Assembly (NCBI GenBank): GCA_963751355.1
Contig: CAVVVS010000099.1
Span: 1 to 15,850, forward strand
DNA length: 15,850 nucleotides
Direction: 5' to 3'
Source: CAVVVS01 sp963751355
GTDB taxonomy: Bacteria > Bacteroidota > Ignavibacteria > Ignavibacteriales > Ignavibacteriaceae
The first letter of the stretch is position 1; every line of letters begins with the position of its first letter. Below are positions 1 through 8,100 of this stretch, piece after piece. The notes beneath the pieces were generated by a model. It was not told the DNA's origin and made no database searches. It saw only the letters and a program-made list of their open reading frames with translations. Position numbers and translations under genes: made by a program.

Positions 1-2
1 TG

Positions 3-269
3 ATATTCGTTAGTATTCGCAGGAACAGGCCGCAGGAACATTTTTTGCATCGCTTTGTGGCTACCATGCCGAGCGGGCACAAGGGCATTTTCGAGCGCCG
101 GCTGAAAGGCGGGACACCCGTCAAGCGCCTGCCGATCGATGAAACATATGGACCATCACCCGGCCGCGTATTCTATGAAAACGGCAACCCGGACATGGAA
201 GAAATCGCCGACTATTTCGCGCGCCAACTCGATCATGAAGTCGACTACATTCTCTCGCAGGCGAAGTGA
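3..269 (+). CDS. Phage minor tail protein Z-like, partial (5' end outside window)
   Basis: The frame is open from the window edge to a TGA at 267-269, so the start is missing; the TTG at 45 is probably internal. The visible part reads as a basic segment (RFVATMPSGHKGIFERR) followed by LPIDETYGPSP and an acidic C-terminal helix (NPDMEEIADYFARQLDHEVDYIL). The pattern 'SGHxGxFxRR ... LPIxExYGPS' followed by a terminal helix resembles the end of prophage minor tail protein Z (GPZ family), a virion tail component; this is by recollection of the family, not a search. Base composition is clearly GC-richer than the rest of the window. The stop is immediately followed by an ATG for the next frame, as in tightly packed phage operons. 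It appears foreign to the downstream genes. Confidence 0.5.
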   Translation: MFVSIRRNRPQEHFLHRFVATMPSGHKGIFERRLKGGTPVKRLPIDETYGPSPGRVFYENGNPDMEEIADYFARQLDHEVDYILSQAK

Positions 270-651
270 ATGCTGGAGATAATCCCAGATCCTGAATTCG
301 ACGACTCTGATCAATGGACGATCGCCTCGTCAACGCTTCCATTGCCTGCAAATACTGCCATTACTGGCGGGCAACTTATATGCAGGGCATGAGATAACGC
401 CGCCGACGCTTGAGACAGGAAACTGCATAGTCAGGCCGATCGATTTCCTGAGTTCCTATTATTCCCTGCTTATTGGCGCGACGATGGTCTACTCGCTGAC
501 GGTGAGCGAGCTGTATTCATCAACGACAGCAGAAATCAAGTTCGGAAATATTACGCTATGGGATAAAGATGATGGCACTGGAACTTTCACAGGTTCATTT
601 GTCAGCGATGGAAACGGCGGGCTACAGATCAAGGGTGTCAATTCAGGATAA
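270..651 (+). pseudogene. Phage tail-associated protein fragment, apparently frameshifted
   Basis: An ATG directly abuts the preceding stop. Frame A (270-392) begins MLEIIPDPEFDDSDQWTIAS, passes ANTAITGGQL and stops early at 390-392. A second frame, open across at least 370-648, continues with protein-like sequence (ETGNCIVRPIDFLSSYYSLL, later FGNITLWDKDDGTGTF and SDGNGGLQIKGVNSG) to a TAA at 649-651. Together they look like one beta-rich protein split by an indel around 360-390. The 'PDPxFDDxxxWTI ... TGGQL' opening resembles proteins encoded after minor tail genes in proteobacterial prophages (inference). The final codons fall in the join with AT-rich sequence, so the true C-terminus may be lost. 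Function unknown; a tail or fibre role is only a guess from position. Confidence 0.35.
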
Positions 652-655
652 TACC
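640..655. other. Abrupt join between phage-like and chromosomal-type sequence
   Basis: Up to about 640 the + strand is GC-rich and phage-like. Beyond about 650 the - strand encodes a thiamine pyrophosphokinase whose conserved reading (GGANTAKRLGII) stops making sense here and meets a TGA at 638-640. No target-site duplication, att-like repeat or integrase is visible. The point could be a real insertion or deletion boundary or a chimeric assembly join. Confidence 0.6.
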
Positions 656-781
656 TAATCTTTTTGCAGTGTTGGCTCCCCCGTCAGCACAAATGACTGT
701 AGAGTATCCTTTTTTAATTAGATAGGTAAGAACTGATTTTTTAGGTGGTTTGCCGTTGGCAAGAATGATACACTTATCCAA
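647..781 (-). pseudogene. thiN: Thiamine pyrophosphokinase, N-terminal fragment
   Basis: About 45 codons are present, opening LDKCIILANGKPPKK and continuing through VICADGGANTAKRLGII. This matches the start of thiamine diphosphokinase, where an ILANGxxP strand is followed by a CADGGAN motif near the substrate site and then LGIxPD. The enzyme (EC 2.7.6.2) makes TPP from thiamine and ATP in the cytoplasm and is normally about 200 residues, so roughly three quarters is missing at the 640-655 join. No ATG is in frame after the upstream TAG (791-793). The likely start is TTG at 779-781, with a weak AGG eight bases upstream. It lies 181 bp downstream of the TPP-riboswitch-controlled TonB receptor on the same strand, as in the known OMR-PnuT-TPK thiamine-salvage operons of Bacteroidetes. 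No PnuT gene lies between them. Confidence 0.75.
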
Positions 782-962
782 ATTGTATGCCTAAAATATT
801 TTTAATTTTAATGATTATTTATTTAATCCGGAATCGAGTGAATACAAAAATGCTATGAAATCTCTCCAAGTATTTGGAATTATAGATAAATTTTATTCTA
901 CACATAGTGTTTCTAATTAATGTAAAGCTACCATATTTAATTAAATCTAAAATAAATAAATT

Positions 963-3440
963 TTATAAACCAAGCCGGATTCCGACGAGAAAATTTCTCT
1001 CTGCAGCAGGGAAAAACTCTTTTCCTATTGCATTGGCGGAATATAAATTATCAAAGATATTATTAACTTGTAAAATGATTCGCATAGGAGTTAATGAATG
1101 TAATAAATTGATCTCATAACTCCCTGTGAAATCTGCGGTGAAATAAGCATCGTTTACGTTATCGGTATAATCGATTATTCCCGGGTACGCATTCAAGTAC
1201 TGAGATAAATGTTTGCCATAGTTATCAGAATAAAATGAACCGACATATTTACCGGTTAATTGTAAATAAAAACCATTGCTGTTATATGTAATACCTATGT
1301 TGGTAAGAAAATCCGGGAAACCTCCGAGCTTGTTGCCGGTTAAATTTAACTCATGGCTTTTTCCCTGATAATTCAGATATGTGATGCCATCTGAAATAGT
1401 ATTATAACTGTACGTAGCGTTAGCATATATTTCAAAGTCTTCCAATGGCTTAAATGTTGCAGTTAATTCAATTCCTTTATGTACAGTGCTGTGGAAATTG
1501 CCCGTAATGGGCTGACCGAATATATCCAGTTTCCCGTTATTCACTATTTCATCATTAAAAAGCATGTAGTACAAATTTAACGTAATATTATAACCTTTTC
1601 CGATAAGAGATGAACCTAATTCAAAATCATTCATAGTCTCCGGTTTAACATAAGGTTTGCTGTAGTCATACGTTCCGTCAGGATTCTGTTTGAATTGCGG
1701 TACGGATCCCCAAATAGATTCTTCACCTGCATAATAAGTACTTAAGCGGGGTTCTCGTGTTACCCGGGCATATGAAATATAAATATTCTGTAAAGAATTA
1801 AATTTATAGTTAACTCCAAACCTCGGATTTAGGTATAATCCCGTGATTGAAAAGTTATGATGCTGAAATCGTTCATTTTGAAACGTATATTTATGATATG
1901 CTAATTGCACTTCGCCCAGCAAGTTCAATTCGTTATTCAATTTATAACTTTCGTGAACAAATCCGTTTATTATATCTTTACCGCCGTTGAAATAATAAAC
2001 TCTGAAATCTTCCGGCAGACCAACAGGTAAATTAGAAGCATATTGCACACTTCCCCAATGCGTTGATTTATGCTTTCTTATTTCAGCCCCAACAATCAAC
2101 TCACCATTTTTATGTTTGTAACTAAGCCTGGGAACCCATCCGTATTGAGTGTTTTCAACCTGTGCTCTTACCAATATATCAGAAGGATTTTCCTTAGGAT
2201 GAAAACGGTATTCGGAAGTGAAGTGCAGTGAAGTTGTATCCAGCCCCGTTCCGTCATAATCAAAAAATCCGTTGCCAATTACCAAAAACAAGGCTGAATT
2301 AAGAGTTAAATTATCGCTTAATTTCAGTTCGTTTAACAACTCATAATGAGGCTGCGAAAAATTTTCTATTTCGGTTGTCCTTCTCGGCTGTGTATATGTA
2401 TACTGATTATTATCTGCTTCCCAATAAGAATAGTTAGCGCGTCTTAAATTTTTATCTTTTATCGCAAACTTTGGTAATCCCGTATATGCAAGACCGTCCG
2501 ATATTGGTCCGCCGTAAAAATTTACCTGGGTAGTTAAATTTTTATCGTATCGTACTGCTGATAAATAATAGGCATTAAACTTAACCCATGAAAGATTCCG
2601 GTAACCGCTGCTTAATATTTGAGAAATTTTTGCATAAACTGAATATTTTTTATCTATCAAACCGCTTGAGAGGGATGCACTGTATTTTCTAGTGTTATAA
2701 CTGCCCATCGAAGCCGAAAAATTTATTTCGGGTTTATCTGAAAAAGTAGATGTTATGATATTTATAGAACCTCCGATTGCAGGGTATCCCAAAACACCAG
2801 AACCGGCTCCTCTTTGAACCTGTATCATATTTGTGCTTCCTAAAAGATCCGGGAAATCAAGCCAATAAACATTATGATCTTCTGGATCGTTCTGAGGAAT
2901 TCCATTGATCGAAACGGATATTCTTCTCTGATCAAATCCTCTTATGCTCAAATAGTTGTACCCTATACCGTTTCCGTTTTCAGAATAAAAAGTGGTTGAG
3001 GGTAAGCTGCTTAAATATTTCGGAATGTCCTGAACAGTATAATTTTGTTCAATTTCTTTCCTATTAATTTTTGTGAATGTTACCGGAGTAATACCCTCTT
3101 TTCCGAGACTGCCTTCAACAAGCACAGTTTGTGAAGGAATAATTTTAGGTGTCAATGAGATCAATAAATTTTCGGAAAAATCTTTTTCCGCTAAATCAAT
3201 TCTTTTACCATTATAACCGATATAACTTGCCACAAGTACGTCACCGGCTTTAATATTAGCAGTTAACTTGAAATAGCCTTCTTTGTTGCTTGCAGTACCA
3301 ATTTTTTTACCTTCTAAAAAGATATTTGCACCGGAAAGTGCTGCATGAGTTTCAGAGTCCGTGATCTTTCCTTGAATCGTTCTTTGCTGAGCAATTACAA
3401 TTGAATTAAGCAGCATCAAAAAAATAATTAAGTATTTCAT
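963..3440 (-). CDS. TonB-dependent outer-membrane receptor, predicted thiamine/TPP uptake
   Basis: 825 residues. Residues 1-17 form a signal peptide ending ...IVIAQQ. Residues about 20-95 are a carboxypeptidase-regulatory-like beta-sandwich (GKITDSETHAALSGANIFLEG) typical of Bacteroidota receptors. About 110-235 is the plug domain, with YLSIRGFDQRRISVSINGIP and a VQRGAGS...GGSINI segment. The rest is a 22-stranded-type barrel with alternating aromatic strands, ending FLVGIRLGL (Leu rather than the usual Phe). It would import a bound ligand across the outer membrane using TonB/ExbBD energy. Ligand assignment rests on context: a TPP riboswitch lies directly upstream and a thiamine pyrophosphokinase fragment downstream, so thiamine or a phosphorylated form is likely. 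The start has GGAG ten bases upstream (3452-3455). Length is normal for the family and no damage is seen. Confidence 0.93.
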   Translation of the reverse strand: MKYLIIFLMLLNSIVIAQQRTIQGKITDSETHAALSGANIFLEGKKIGTASNKEGYFKLTANIKAGDVLVASYIGYNGKRIDLAEKDFSENLLISLTPKIIPSQTVLVEGSLGKEGITPVTFTKINRKEIEQNYTVQDIPKYLSSLPSTTFYSENGNGIGYNYLSIRGFDQRRISVSINGIPQNDPEDHNVYWLDFPDLLGSTNMIQVQRGAGSGVLGYPAIGGSINIITSTFSDKPEINFSASMGSYNTRKYSASLSSGLIDKKYSVYAKISQILSSGYRNLSWVKFNAYYLSAVRYDKNLTTQVNFYGGPISDGLAYTGLPKFAIKDKNLRRANYSYWEADNNQYTYTQPRRTTEIENFSQPHYELLNELKLSDNLTLNSALFLVIGNGFFDYDGTGLDTTSLHFTSEYRFHPKENPSDILVRAQVENTQYGWVPRLSYKHKNGELIVGAEIRKHKSTHWGSVQYASNLPVGLPEDFRVYYFNGGKDIINGFVHESYKLNNELNLLGEVQLAYHKYTFQNERFQHHNFSITGLYLNPRFGVNYKFNSLQNIYISYARVTREPRLSTYYAGEESIWGSVPQFKQNPDGTYDYSKPYVKPETMNDFELGSSLIGKGYNITLNLYYMLFNDEIVNNGKLDIFGQPITGNFHSTVHKGIELTATFKPLEDFEIYANATYSYNTISDGITYLNYQGKSHELNLTGNKLGGFPDFLTNIGITYNSNGFYLQLTGKYVGSFYSDNYGKHLSQYLNAYPGIIDYTDNVNDAYFTADFTGSYEINLLHSLTPMRIILQVNNIFDNLYSANAIGKEFFPAAERNFLVGIRLGL

Positions 3441-3463
3441 ATTTTTTTACTCCATTTTTAAAA

Positions 3464-3510
3464 TAAAAAAGCCGTTTTAGATCCGAAGGGATCCTTCGGA
3501 GAAACGGCTG
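3464..3510 (-). terminator. Intrinsic terminator serving as riboswitch expression platform
   Basis: Reading the - strand: AGCCGTTT (3509-3502), then TCCGAAGG / loop ATC / CCTTCGGA (3501-3482), then AAAACGGCT (3478-3470), followed by TTTTTTAT. The inner stem is perfect and the outer stem AGCCGTTT/AAACGGCT closes it, giving a very stable hairpin before a U-run. It sits between the TPP aptamer and the receptor start codon, so it should end transcription when TPP is bound. The arm sequence AGCCGTT is repeated at the 5' edge of the aptamer (3622-3616), which could compete for pairing with the 3' arm. Confidence 0.9.
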
Positions 3511-3534
3511 AAAACTTAATTATTTTCTTCAGTT

Positions 3535-3622
3535 CGTTTCCCTACGCTGGTATTATCCAGATCAGGTTAAAGGGTATTCTCTCAGACATCCGGAGTAAAC
3601 CGGAATGACACCCCTAACGGCT
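3535..3622 (-). promoter_or_regulatory. TPP (THI-element) riboswitch
   Basis: On the - strand the conserved pieces appear in order: TAGGGGTGTC, a variable arm, the universally conserved CTGAGAGAATACCC core (pyrimidine-binding T-loop), AACCTGATCTGGATAATACC (pyrophosphate-binding arm) and GCGTAGGGAAAC. P1 can close through CGTT (5' side) with AACG (3' side). It precedes the TonB receptor by about 95 bases, with an intrinsic terminator in between, so TPP binding should lower transcription of the receptor and the downstream thiamine pyrophosphokinase. All main consensus segments are intact. Confidence 0.97.
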
Positions 3623-3641
3623 ATTAATTATTTTTTAATTA

Positions 3642-3670
3642 ATCATAAAGATTTTCGTTAAATAATAAAA
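3642..3670 (-). promoter_or_regulatory. Possible promoter for the riboswitch/TonB-receptor unit
   Basis: A TATGAT -10-like hexamer (3647-3642) lies about 20 bases before the aptamer. At 17-base spacing the -35 region is only the weak TTTTAT (3670-3665). Position is right for starting a transcript just upstream of the riboswitch, but the AT-rich context makes chance matches common. Confidence 0.25.
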
Positions 3671-3681
3671 TCTTTCGCAAC

Positions 3682-3704
3682 AAAAAATCGAGGGCAGATT
3701 CGAT
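3682..3704 (-). terminator. Weak intrinsic terminator after the transglycosylase gene
   Basis: The - strand reads ATCGA, an eight-base loop (ATCTGCCC), TCGAT, then a T-run (TTTTTT), starting six bases after the stop of the upstream gene. The stem has only five pairs, so efficiency is doubtful. It would separate the transglycosylase transcript from the riboswitch unit. Confidence 0.35.
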
Positions 3705-3710
3705 AACTTT

Positions 3711-6371
3711 TTACTCTACTCTTAATTCATCGCCGATTTTAATCTTATTATTTTTTAAATTATTTATACTTTTCAGATTTTCGATTGTCGTGTTATATTC
3801 TTTGGCAATCGTCCATAACGATTCTCCCCGCGCTACCTTATGCATTTTACCATTTGATGACCGGGAAGAATTATCGTTAGTTTTGTTTTTAACTTTTTTT
3901 ACGGGTAAATCATTTACGTCTGCATCAGAATAAATTTTTAACGTTGCCCCGGCACGAATCCTATTACTCCTTAACCGGTTCCATCTTCTTATGCTTGATA
4001 CATGGACCTTATATAATTCCGCAATCTCACCAATTGTGTCACCCTGTTTTACTTTGTAATAGTTAACATTTGCGGATGTTTTGGGAGTATTATCGCCAAG
4101 TGATGATGGATTATCATTAGTAAATATTTTTAATGTCTGTCCGGCAATTAGCCTGTTTCCCGAAATATTATTCCATCTCTTTATGGTAACACTTGAGACA
4201 CCGAATTTAATTGCGAGTTGACTAAAAGTATCGCCTCTTCTAACACGATATTTAAATAGCGAGGTTCTGGAATGAGCTGCATTGCTTTCGCTAGCCGCAG
4301 CAAACTTTACCGATTTATCTGTTAAAATCCTCAATCTTTTCCCTGCGTATATTCGGTTTCCGTTTAAATTGTTCCAATCCTTTAAAGAACTAATATCTAC
4401 TCCGTAAATCGACGCAATAGAGTTTAAGCTCTCACCTCTGCGAATTCTATGGTAGATCCAGGATCCTGTAGATTTATTATTAATATTGGATTTAGCAACA
4501 TTCTTTTCGCTGGAAGATTGTGCATCTAAGCTAGCATAATAATCTTTTTTTGCACTCGGTACGTAAACTATTAAATCTTGTCCAACAGTTATTGCCTGGG
4601 TATAAGAGATATTATTCCAATTGCGGAGGTCGATAACCCTGGTATTGAATAAATCCGCAATGCCTAAAAGATTTTCATTTTTTTTCACCCTGTAATGAAC
4701 CGGAACTGTTCCCTGAGGGATTAATGCCTTTTGCAGATTACCTAATTCATCTGCAATAATTGTTTTATTACTATCCTGGGCTTCCGTTCCCTCATTGGAT
4801 TGCGCTAATGTTTCAGTTCCATTACCGAGGGAATCTGTAGCAGAATCAGATAGAAGAGTCAAATAAGGAGATACGTAGCCAGAAACGTGCGAATTATCCA
4901 CAGCATCCTGTGTATTATCAACAGCTTCAACTGTGTTTGTATTATATGCATAATTATCGTCTGAAGAATAGCTGACCGGTATCCTTAACCTTACGCCTGG
5001 ATAAATTCGGGACCTATTAGAAATATTATTTGCTTCTGCTAAATCTCTTACTGAAATGCCGTAATGATGCGCAATCCGGTAAAGACTTTCACCGCGGTGA
5101 ACTACATGCACTAAATAATTTCTTCTTGCACTTTTCGGTGCATTAACAATATTTGATGCAAAAGTCTCGTAAGTGCCCTTCGGTATTTTCAACGGGAATC
5201 CGCCGGAATAAGAAGCTGGTGTACATTGCTGGGTTAACTCAGGATTCATATTCTCGAGAGTCTCAAGATCCGTTCCCGCACATTTTGCAAGATAATTTAA
5301 ATCGATAGCACCTTGCACATTGAACACATCATACTGATATGGTTGATCAAATTTAAGATCAGTAAACCCGAATTTTTTCGGATCCATTGCAATTAACGAA
5401 ACGGCAATAAATTGTGGTACGTAACTCCTAGTTTCTCTCGGTAAATATCTTCTTGCTGACCAAAAATCCGTTGCTCCGGCTCTTCTAAGAGCTCTCAAAA
5501 TTCTACCCTCGCCTGCATTATACGCAGCTAAACTCAGATACCAATCACCTAAGTCATCATATAAATCCTTCAGGTGCTGTGCTGCTGCTTTCGTTGCTTG
5601 TACAGGGTTTCTTCTCTCATCGTAATAAAAACTGGAATGTAAGCCGTACAGCCTTCCGGTTGATCTTACAAACTGCCATAATCCAACAGCATTTGCCCAT
5701 GAACGTGCGGTGGGAATCAAACCGCTCTCTACCATGCTTAAGTAAACGAGTTCTTCGGGGAGACCGGCATCTTTAAAAACCTGTTTCATCATCGGAAAAT
5801 ATCTGCCGGAGCGCTCGAGCCACATTCTCATGTGCTGTCTTCCTTTGCCAGTGAAATAATCCAGCCATTGGTCAACGTATGAATTTTCCTTCAGGGGTAT
5901 AGCAGATGTCTTCGAAGCTGAAGGGATTTTTTCTTTCAGAATATTATCTACTTTAATTTCGGGTAGTGATTTCCCCATCCATTCCTCAAGTGCAGCGAAT
6001 GAAACGTTTGAAGGAATTGAAGGCAAACTATCCAGATATTTTTTATAATCCTCAATTATCGAATTTTCTAGCTCTGTGTAAGCTTCATTGTTTTCGATAC
6101 CGGGATAATAACTTAGATTATTAATTATTTTTAGTGAAGATTCATAATTTGATACTGCTTCTGAAGTACTGTTTGCTTCTTCCTTTGAAAGGGCTGTAAT
6201 ATAATATTGACGAGCTTGTTCCAACAATTCCGATACAATTCCAACTTTCTGAATGCTGTCCGCCGAAACAGAGATGTCTTCCTGTTTTGCCATTTCTTTA
6301 TTCACTCCGCATGAGTAAAAAATTAAAGCAAATAAAGAAATAGCAACAATCGGTATAATTCGTTTTGTCAT
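3711..6371 (-). CDS. MltD-like lytic transglycosylase lipoprotein with six LysM domains
   Basis: 886 residues. Residues 1-20 are a lipoprotein signal with lipobox FYSC, so Cys21 is lipidated and the protein should be membrane anchored. An alpha-helical N-region (45-115) precedes a family-1 SLT domain (about 185-300). It has the catalytic Glu215 in SMVESGL, the GLWQF motif (230-234) and LAAYNAGEGR (281-290), matching MltD-type enzymes that cleave the MurNAc-GlcNAc bond to 1,6-anhydro products. Six LysM domains follow at about 419-465, 558-604, 639-683, 707-750, 770-813 and 842-885, joined by Ser/Asn/Thr-rich linkers; the last ends at the C-terminus. E. coli MltD (about 450 residues) has only two, so this is a much extended form. 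A GGAG lies six bases upstream of the ATG. It is the last gene before the riboswitch unit and apparently independent of it. Confidence 0.94.
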   Translation of the reverse strand: MTKRIIPIVAISLFALIFYSCGVNKEMAKQEDISVSADSIQKVGIVSELLEQARQYYITALSKEEANSTSEAVSNYESSLKIINNLSYYPGIENNEAYTELENSIIEDYKKYLDSLPSIPSNVSFAALEEWMGKSLPEIKVDNILKEKIPSASKTSAIPLKENSYVDQWLDYFTGKGRQHMRMWLERSGRYFPMMKQVFKDAGLPEELVYLSMVESGLIPTARSWANAVGLWQFVRSTGRLYGLHSSFYYDERRNPVQATKAAAQHLKDLYDDLGDWYLSLAAYNAGEGRILRALRRAGATDFWSARRYLPRETRSYVPQFIAVSLIAMDPKKFGFTDLKFDQPYQYDVFNVQGAIDLNYLAKCAGTDLETLENMNPELTQQCTPASYSGGFPLKIPKGTYETFASNIVNAPKSARRNYLVHVVHRGESLYRIAHHYGISVRDLAEANNISNRSRIYPGVRLRIPVSYSSDDNYAYNTNTVEAVDNTQDAVDNSHVSGYVSPYLTLLSDSATDSLGNGTETLAQSNEGTEAQDSNKTIIADELGNLQKALIPQGTVPVHYRVKKNENLLGIADLFNTRVIDLRNWNNISYTQAITVGQDLIVYVPSAKKDYYASLDAQSSSEKNVAKSNINNKSTGSWIYHRIRRGESLNSIASIYGVDISSLKDWNNLNGNRIYAGKRLRILTDKSVKFAAASESNAAHSRTSLFKYRVRRGDTFSQLAIKFGVSSVTIKRWNNISGNRLIAGQTLKIFTNDNPSSLGDNTPKTSANVNYYKVKQGDTIGEIAELYKVHVSSIRRWNRLRSNRIRAGATLKIYSDADVNDLPVKKVKNKTNDNSSRSSNGKMHKVARGESLWTIAKEYNTTIENLKSINNLKNNKIKIGDELRVE

Positions 6372-6498
6372 TCAATCTCCAAAAAGTAATTATTTTCAGT
6401 TCAAATATAATTGGTTAATTTAGATTTATCAAGTAAATAGTTAATTGATTCCGGTTATTAATATATAATTAAATAAGTTAACATGTATTTTTACTGCA

Positions 6499-8043
6499 TT
6501 AAAGCGGAATGTTTCCATGCTTTTTCTTAGGATTATTATCAACTTTCGTTTTGAGCAGCCTGAATGCTTTAATTAATTTCAATTTTGTTTCCTTAGGTTG
6601 AATAACATCATCAATGTAACCGCGTTCAGCAGCTATATAAGGATTAGCAAATTTTTCCCGGTATTCGTTTAACTTATTCTCCAATTCTTTTTCAGGATCG
6701 GCTGCTTTTGCAATTTCTTTTTTGAAGATAATTTCAACAGCCCCTTTTGGTCCCATAACAGCAATTTCTGCCGAAGGCCACGCAAAATTAAAATCCCCGC
6801 GAATGTGTTTTGAATTCATAACATCATACGCGCCGCCGTATGCTTTTCTTGTGATAACAGTTACTTTAGGCACAGTTGCCTCACAGAATGCATATAATAA
6901 TTTAGAACCATGCCGGATAATTCCGTTCCATTCTTGTTCGGTACCGGGTAAAAAGCCGGGTACATCCTCTATAATCAGAAGCGGAATATTAAATGCATCA
7001 CAAAATCTGACAAATCTAGCACCCTTAACAGAGGAGTTAATATCCAGGACACCAGCTAATACCGAAGGTTGATTAGCAACAATTCCTAATGACATTCCCC
7101 CTATTCTGGCAAAACCTACAATAATATTTTCTGCGTAATTTGCGTGTACCTCCAGAAATTCACCATCATCCACAAGAAGATTTATGACCTCTTTCATGTC
7201 ATATGGTTTATTTGGATTATCCGGTATAATTTCTTCCAATTTATCATCCGGTAAAACTATAGATTCATCGAATTCATTTTCGATGGGTTTATCCATAAAA
7301 TTTAAAGGAAGATAGCTCAATAAATTTCTTACGTTTAATAAAGTCTCTATCTCATTTTCATTAATAAAGTGAGCAACCCCGCTTTTAGATGCATGTGTTT
7401 CCGCACCTCCCAAATCTTCAAACGTTACATCTTCGTGAGTTACGGTTTTCACTACATTAGGGCCGGTGACAAACATGTAGCTCGAATTTTGAACCATAAA
7501 AGTAAAATCAGTTATAGCAGGTGAATAGACAGCACCGCCGGCACAGGGACCTAAGATGACAGAGATTTGAGGAATAACACCAGAAGCCAAAGTATTTAAC
7601 AAAAAGATATCTGCATACCCACCCAAGCTTACCACACCTTCCTGTATTCGTGCTCCCCCCGAATCATTCAATCCAATCACCGGAATCCCGGTTTTCATCG
7701 CCATGTTCATTATTTTTACAATTTTTTCGGAATGTGCTTCAGAAAGGGATCCTCCGAAAACCGTAAAATCCTGACTGAATAAAGCAACGGGTCTTCCAGC
7801 TATTTTAGCAAACCCTGTAATCACGCCGTCGCCGGGATATGATTGTTTCTCTACTCCAAAATCCGTACCACGATGTTTGACGAACATATCCAATTCTTCA
7901 AAGCTTCCTTCATCAACCAATAATTCGACTCTTTCCCTTGCGGTTAGCTTACCCTTCTTATGCTGGCTTTTTATTCTTTCTTTACCTCCGCCTAGTTTAG
8001 CCTCTTCTTTCTTCTTTAATAATTCTGAAATTTTATCGTGCAT
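6499..8043 (-). CDS. Biotin-dependent acyl-CoA carboxyltransferase (PccB/MmdA family)
   Basis: 514 residues, the normal length for propionyl-CoA carboxylase beta or methylmalonyl-CoA decarboxylase alpha subunits. It has two crotonase-like halves. In the N-half, SGGARIQEGVVSLGGYA (128-144) and GPCAGGAVYSP (165-175) form the acyl-CoA oxyanion site. In the C-half, EDVPGFLPGTEQE (359-371), HGSKLLYAF (378-386) and TRKAYGGAYDVM (398-409) form the carboxybiotin side. The C-terminus KKHGNIPL is typical of this family. It transfers a carboxyl group between biotin and propionyl-/methylmalonyl-CoA in the cytoplasm, in propionate, odd-chain fatty-acid or branched-chain amino-acid metabolism. No biotin carboxylase, biotin carrier or decarboxylase membrane subunit is in the window, so carboxylase and decarboxylase roles cannot be told apart. 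It lies 57 bp behind the ABC importer and may be cotranscribed. Confidence 0.93.
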   Translation of the reverse strand: MHDKISELLKKKEEAKLGGGKERIKSQHKKGKLTARERVELLVDEGSFEELDMFVKHRGTDFGVEKQSYPGDGVITGFAKIAGRPVALFSQDFTVFGGSLSEAHSEKIVKIMNMAMKTGIPVIGLNDSGGARIQEGVVSLGGYADIFLLNTLASGVIPQISVILGPCAGGAVYSPAITDFTFMVQNSSYMFVTGPNVVKTVTHEDVTFEDLGGAETHASKSGVAHFINENEIETLLNVRNLLSYLPLNFMDKPIENEFDESIVLPDDKLEEIIPDNPNKPYDMKEVINLLVDDGEFLEVHANYAENIIVGFARIGGMSLGIVANQPSVLAGVLDINSSVKGARFVRFCDAFNIPLLIIEDVPGFLPGTEQEWNGIIRHGSKLLYAFCEATVPKVTVITRKAYGGAYDVMNSKHIRGDFNFAWPSAEIAVMGPKGAVEIIFKKEIAKAADPEKELENKLNEYREKFANPYIAAERGYIDDVIQPKETKLKLIKAFRLLKTKVDNNPKKKHGNIPL

Positions 8044-8100
8044 TTTAATGTCCGTTTATGAGATAATTTCTAACTTAAAATTAATATAACAAATGGAGGA

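Noticed and set aside
121..351. 76-codon open frame on the - strand in the phage-like segment
   Set aside because: It is antisense to the tail-like frames, which carry the recognisable protein pattern; GC-rich DNA commonly gives such shadow frames.
6722..7072. 116-codon open frame on the + strand inside the carboxyltransferase gene
   Set aside because: It is fully antisense to strongly conserved codons of the PccB/MmdA family and has no protein-like features or ribosome site.
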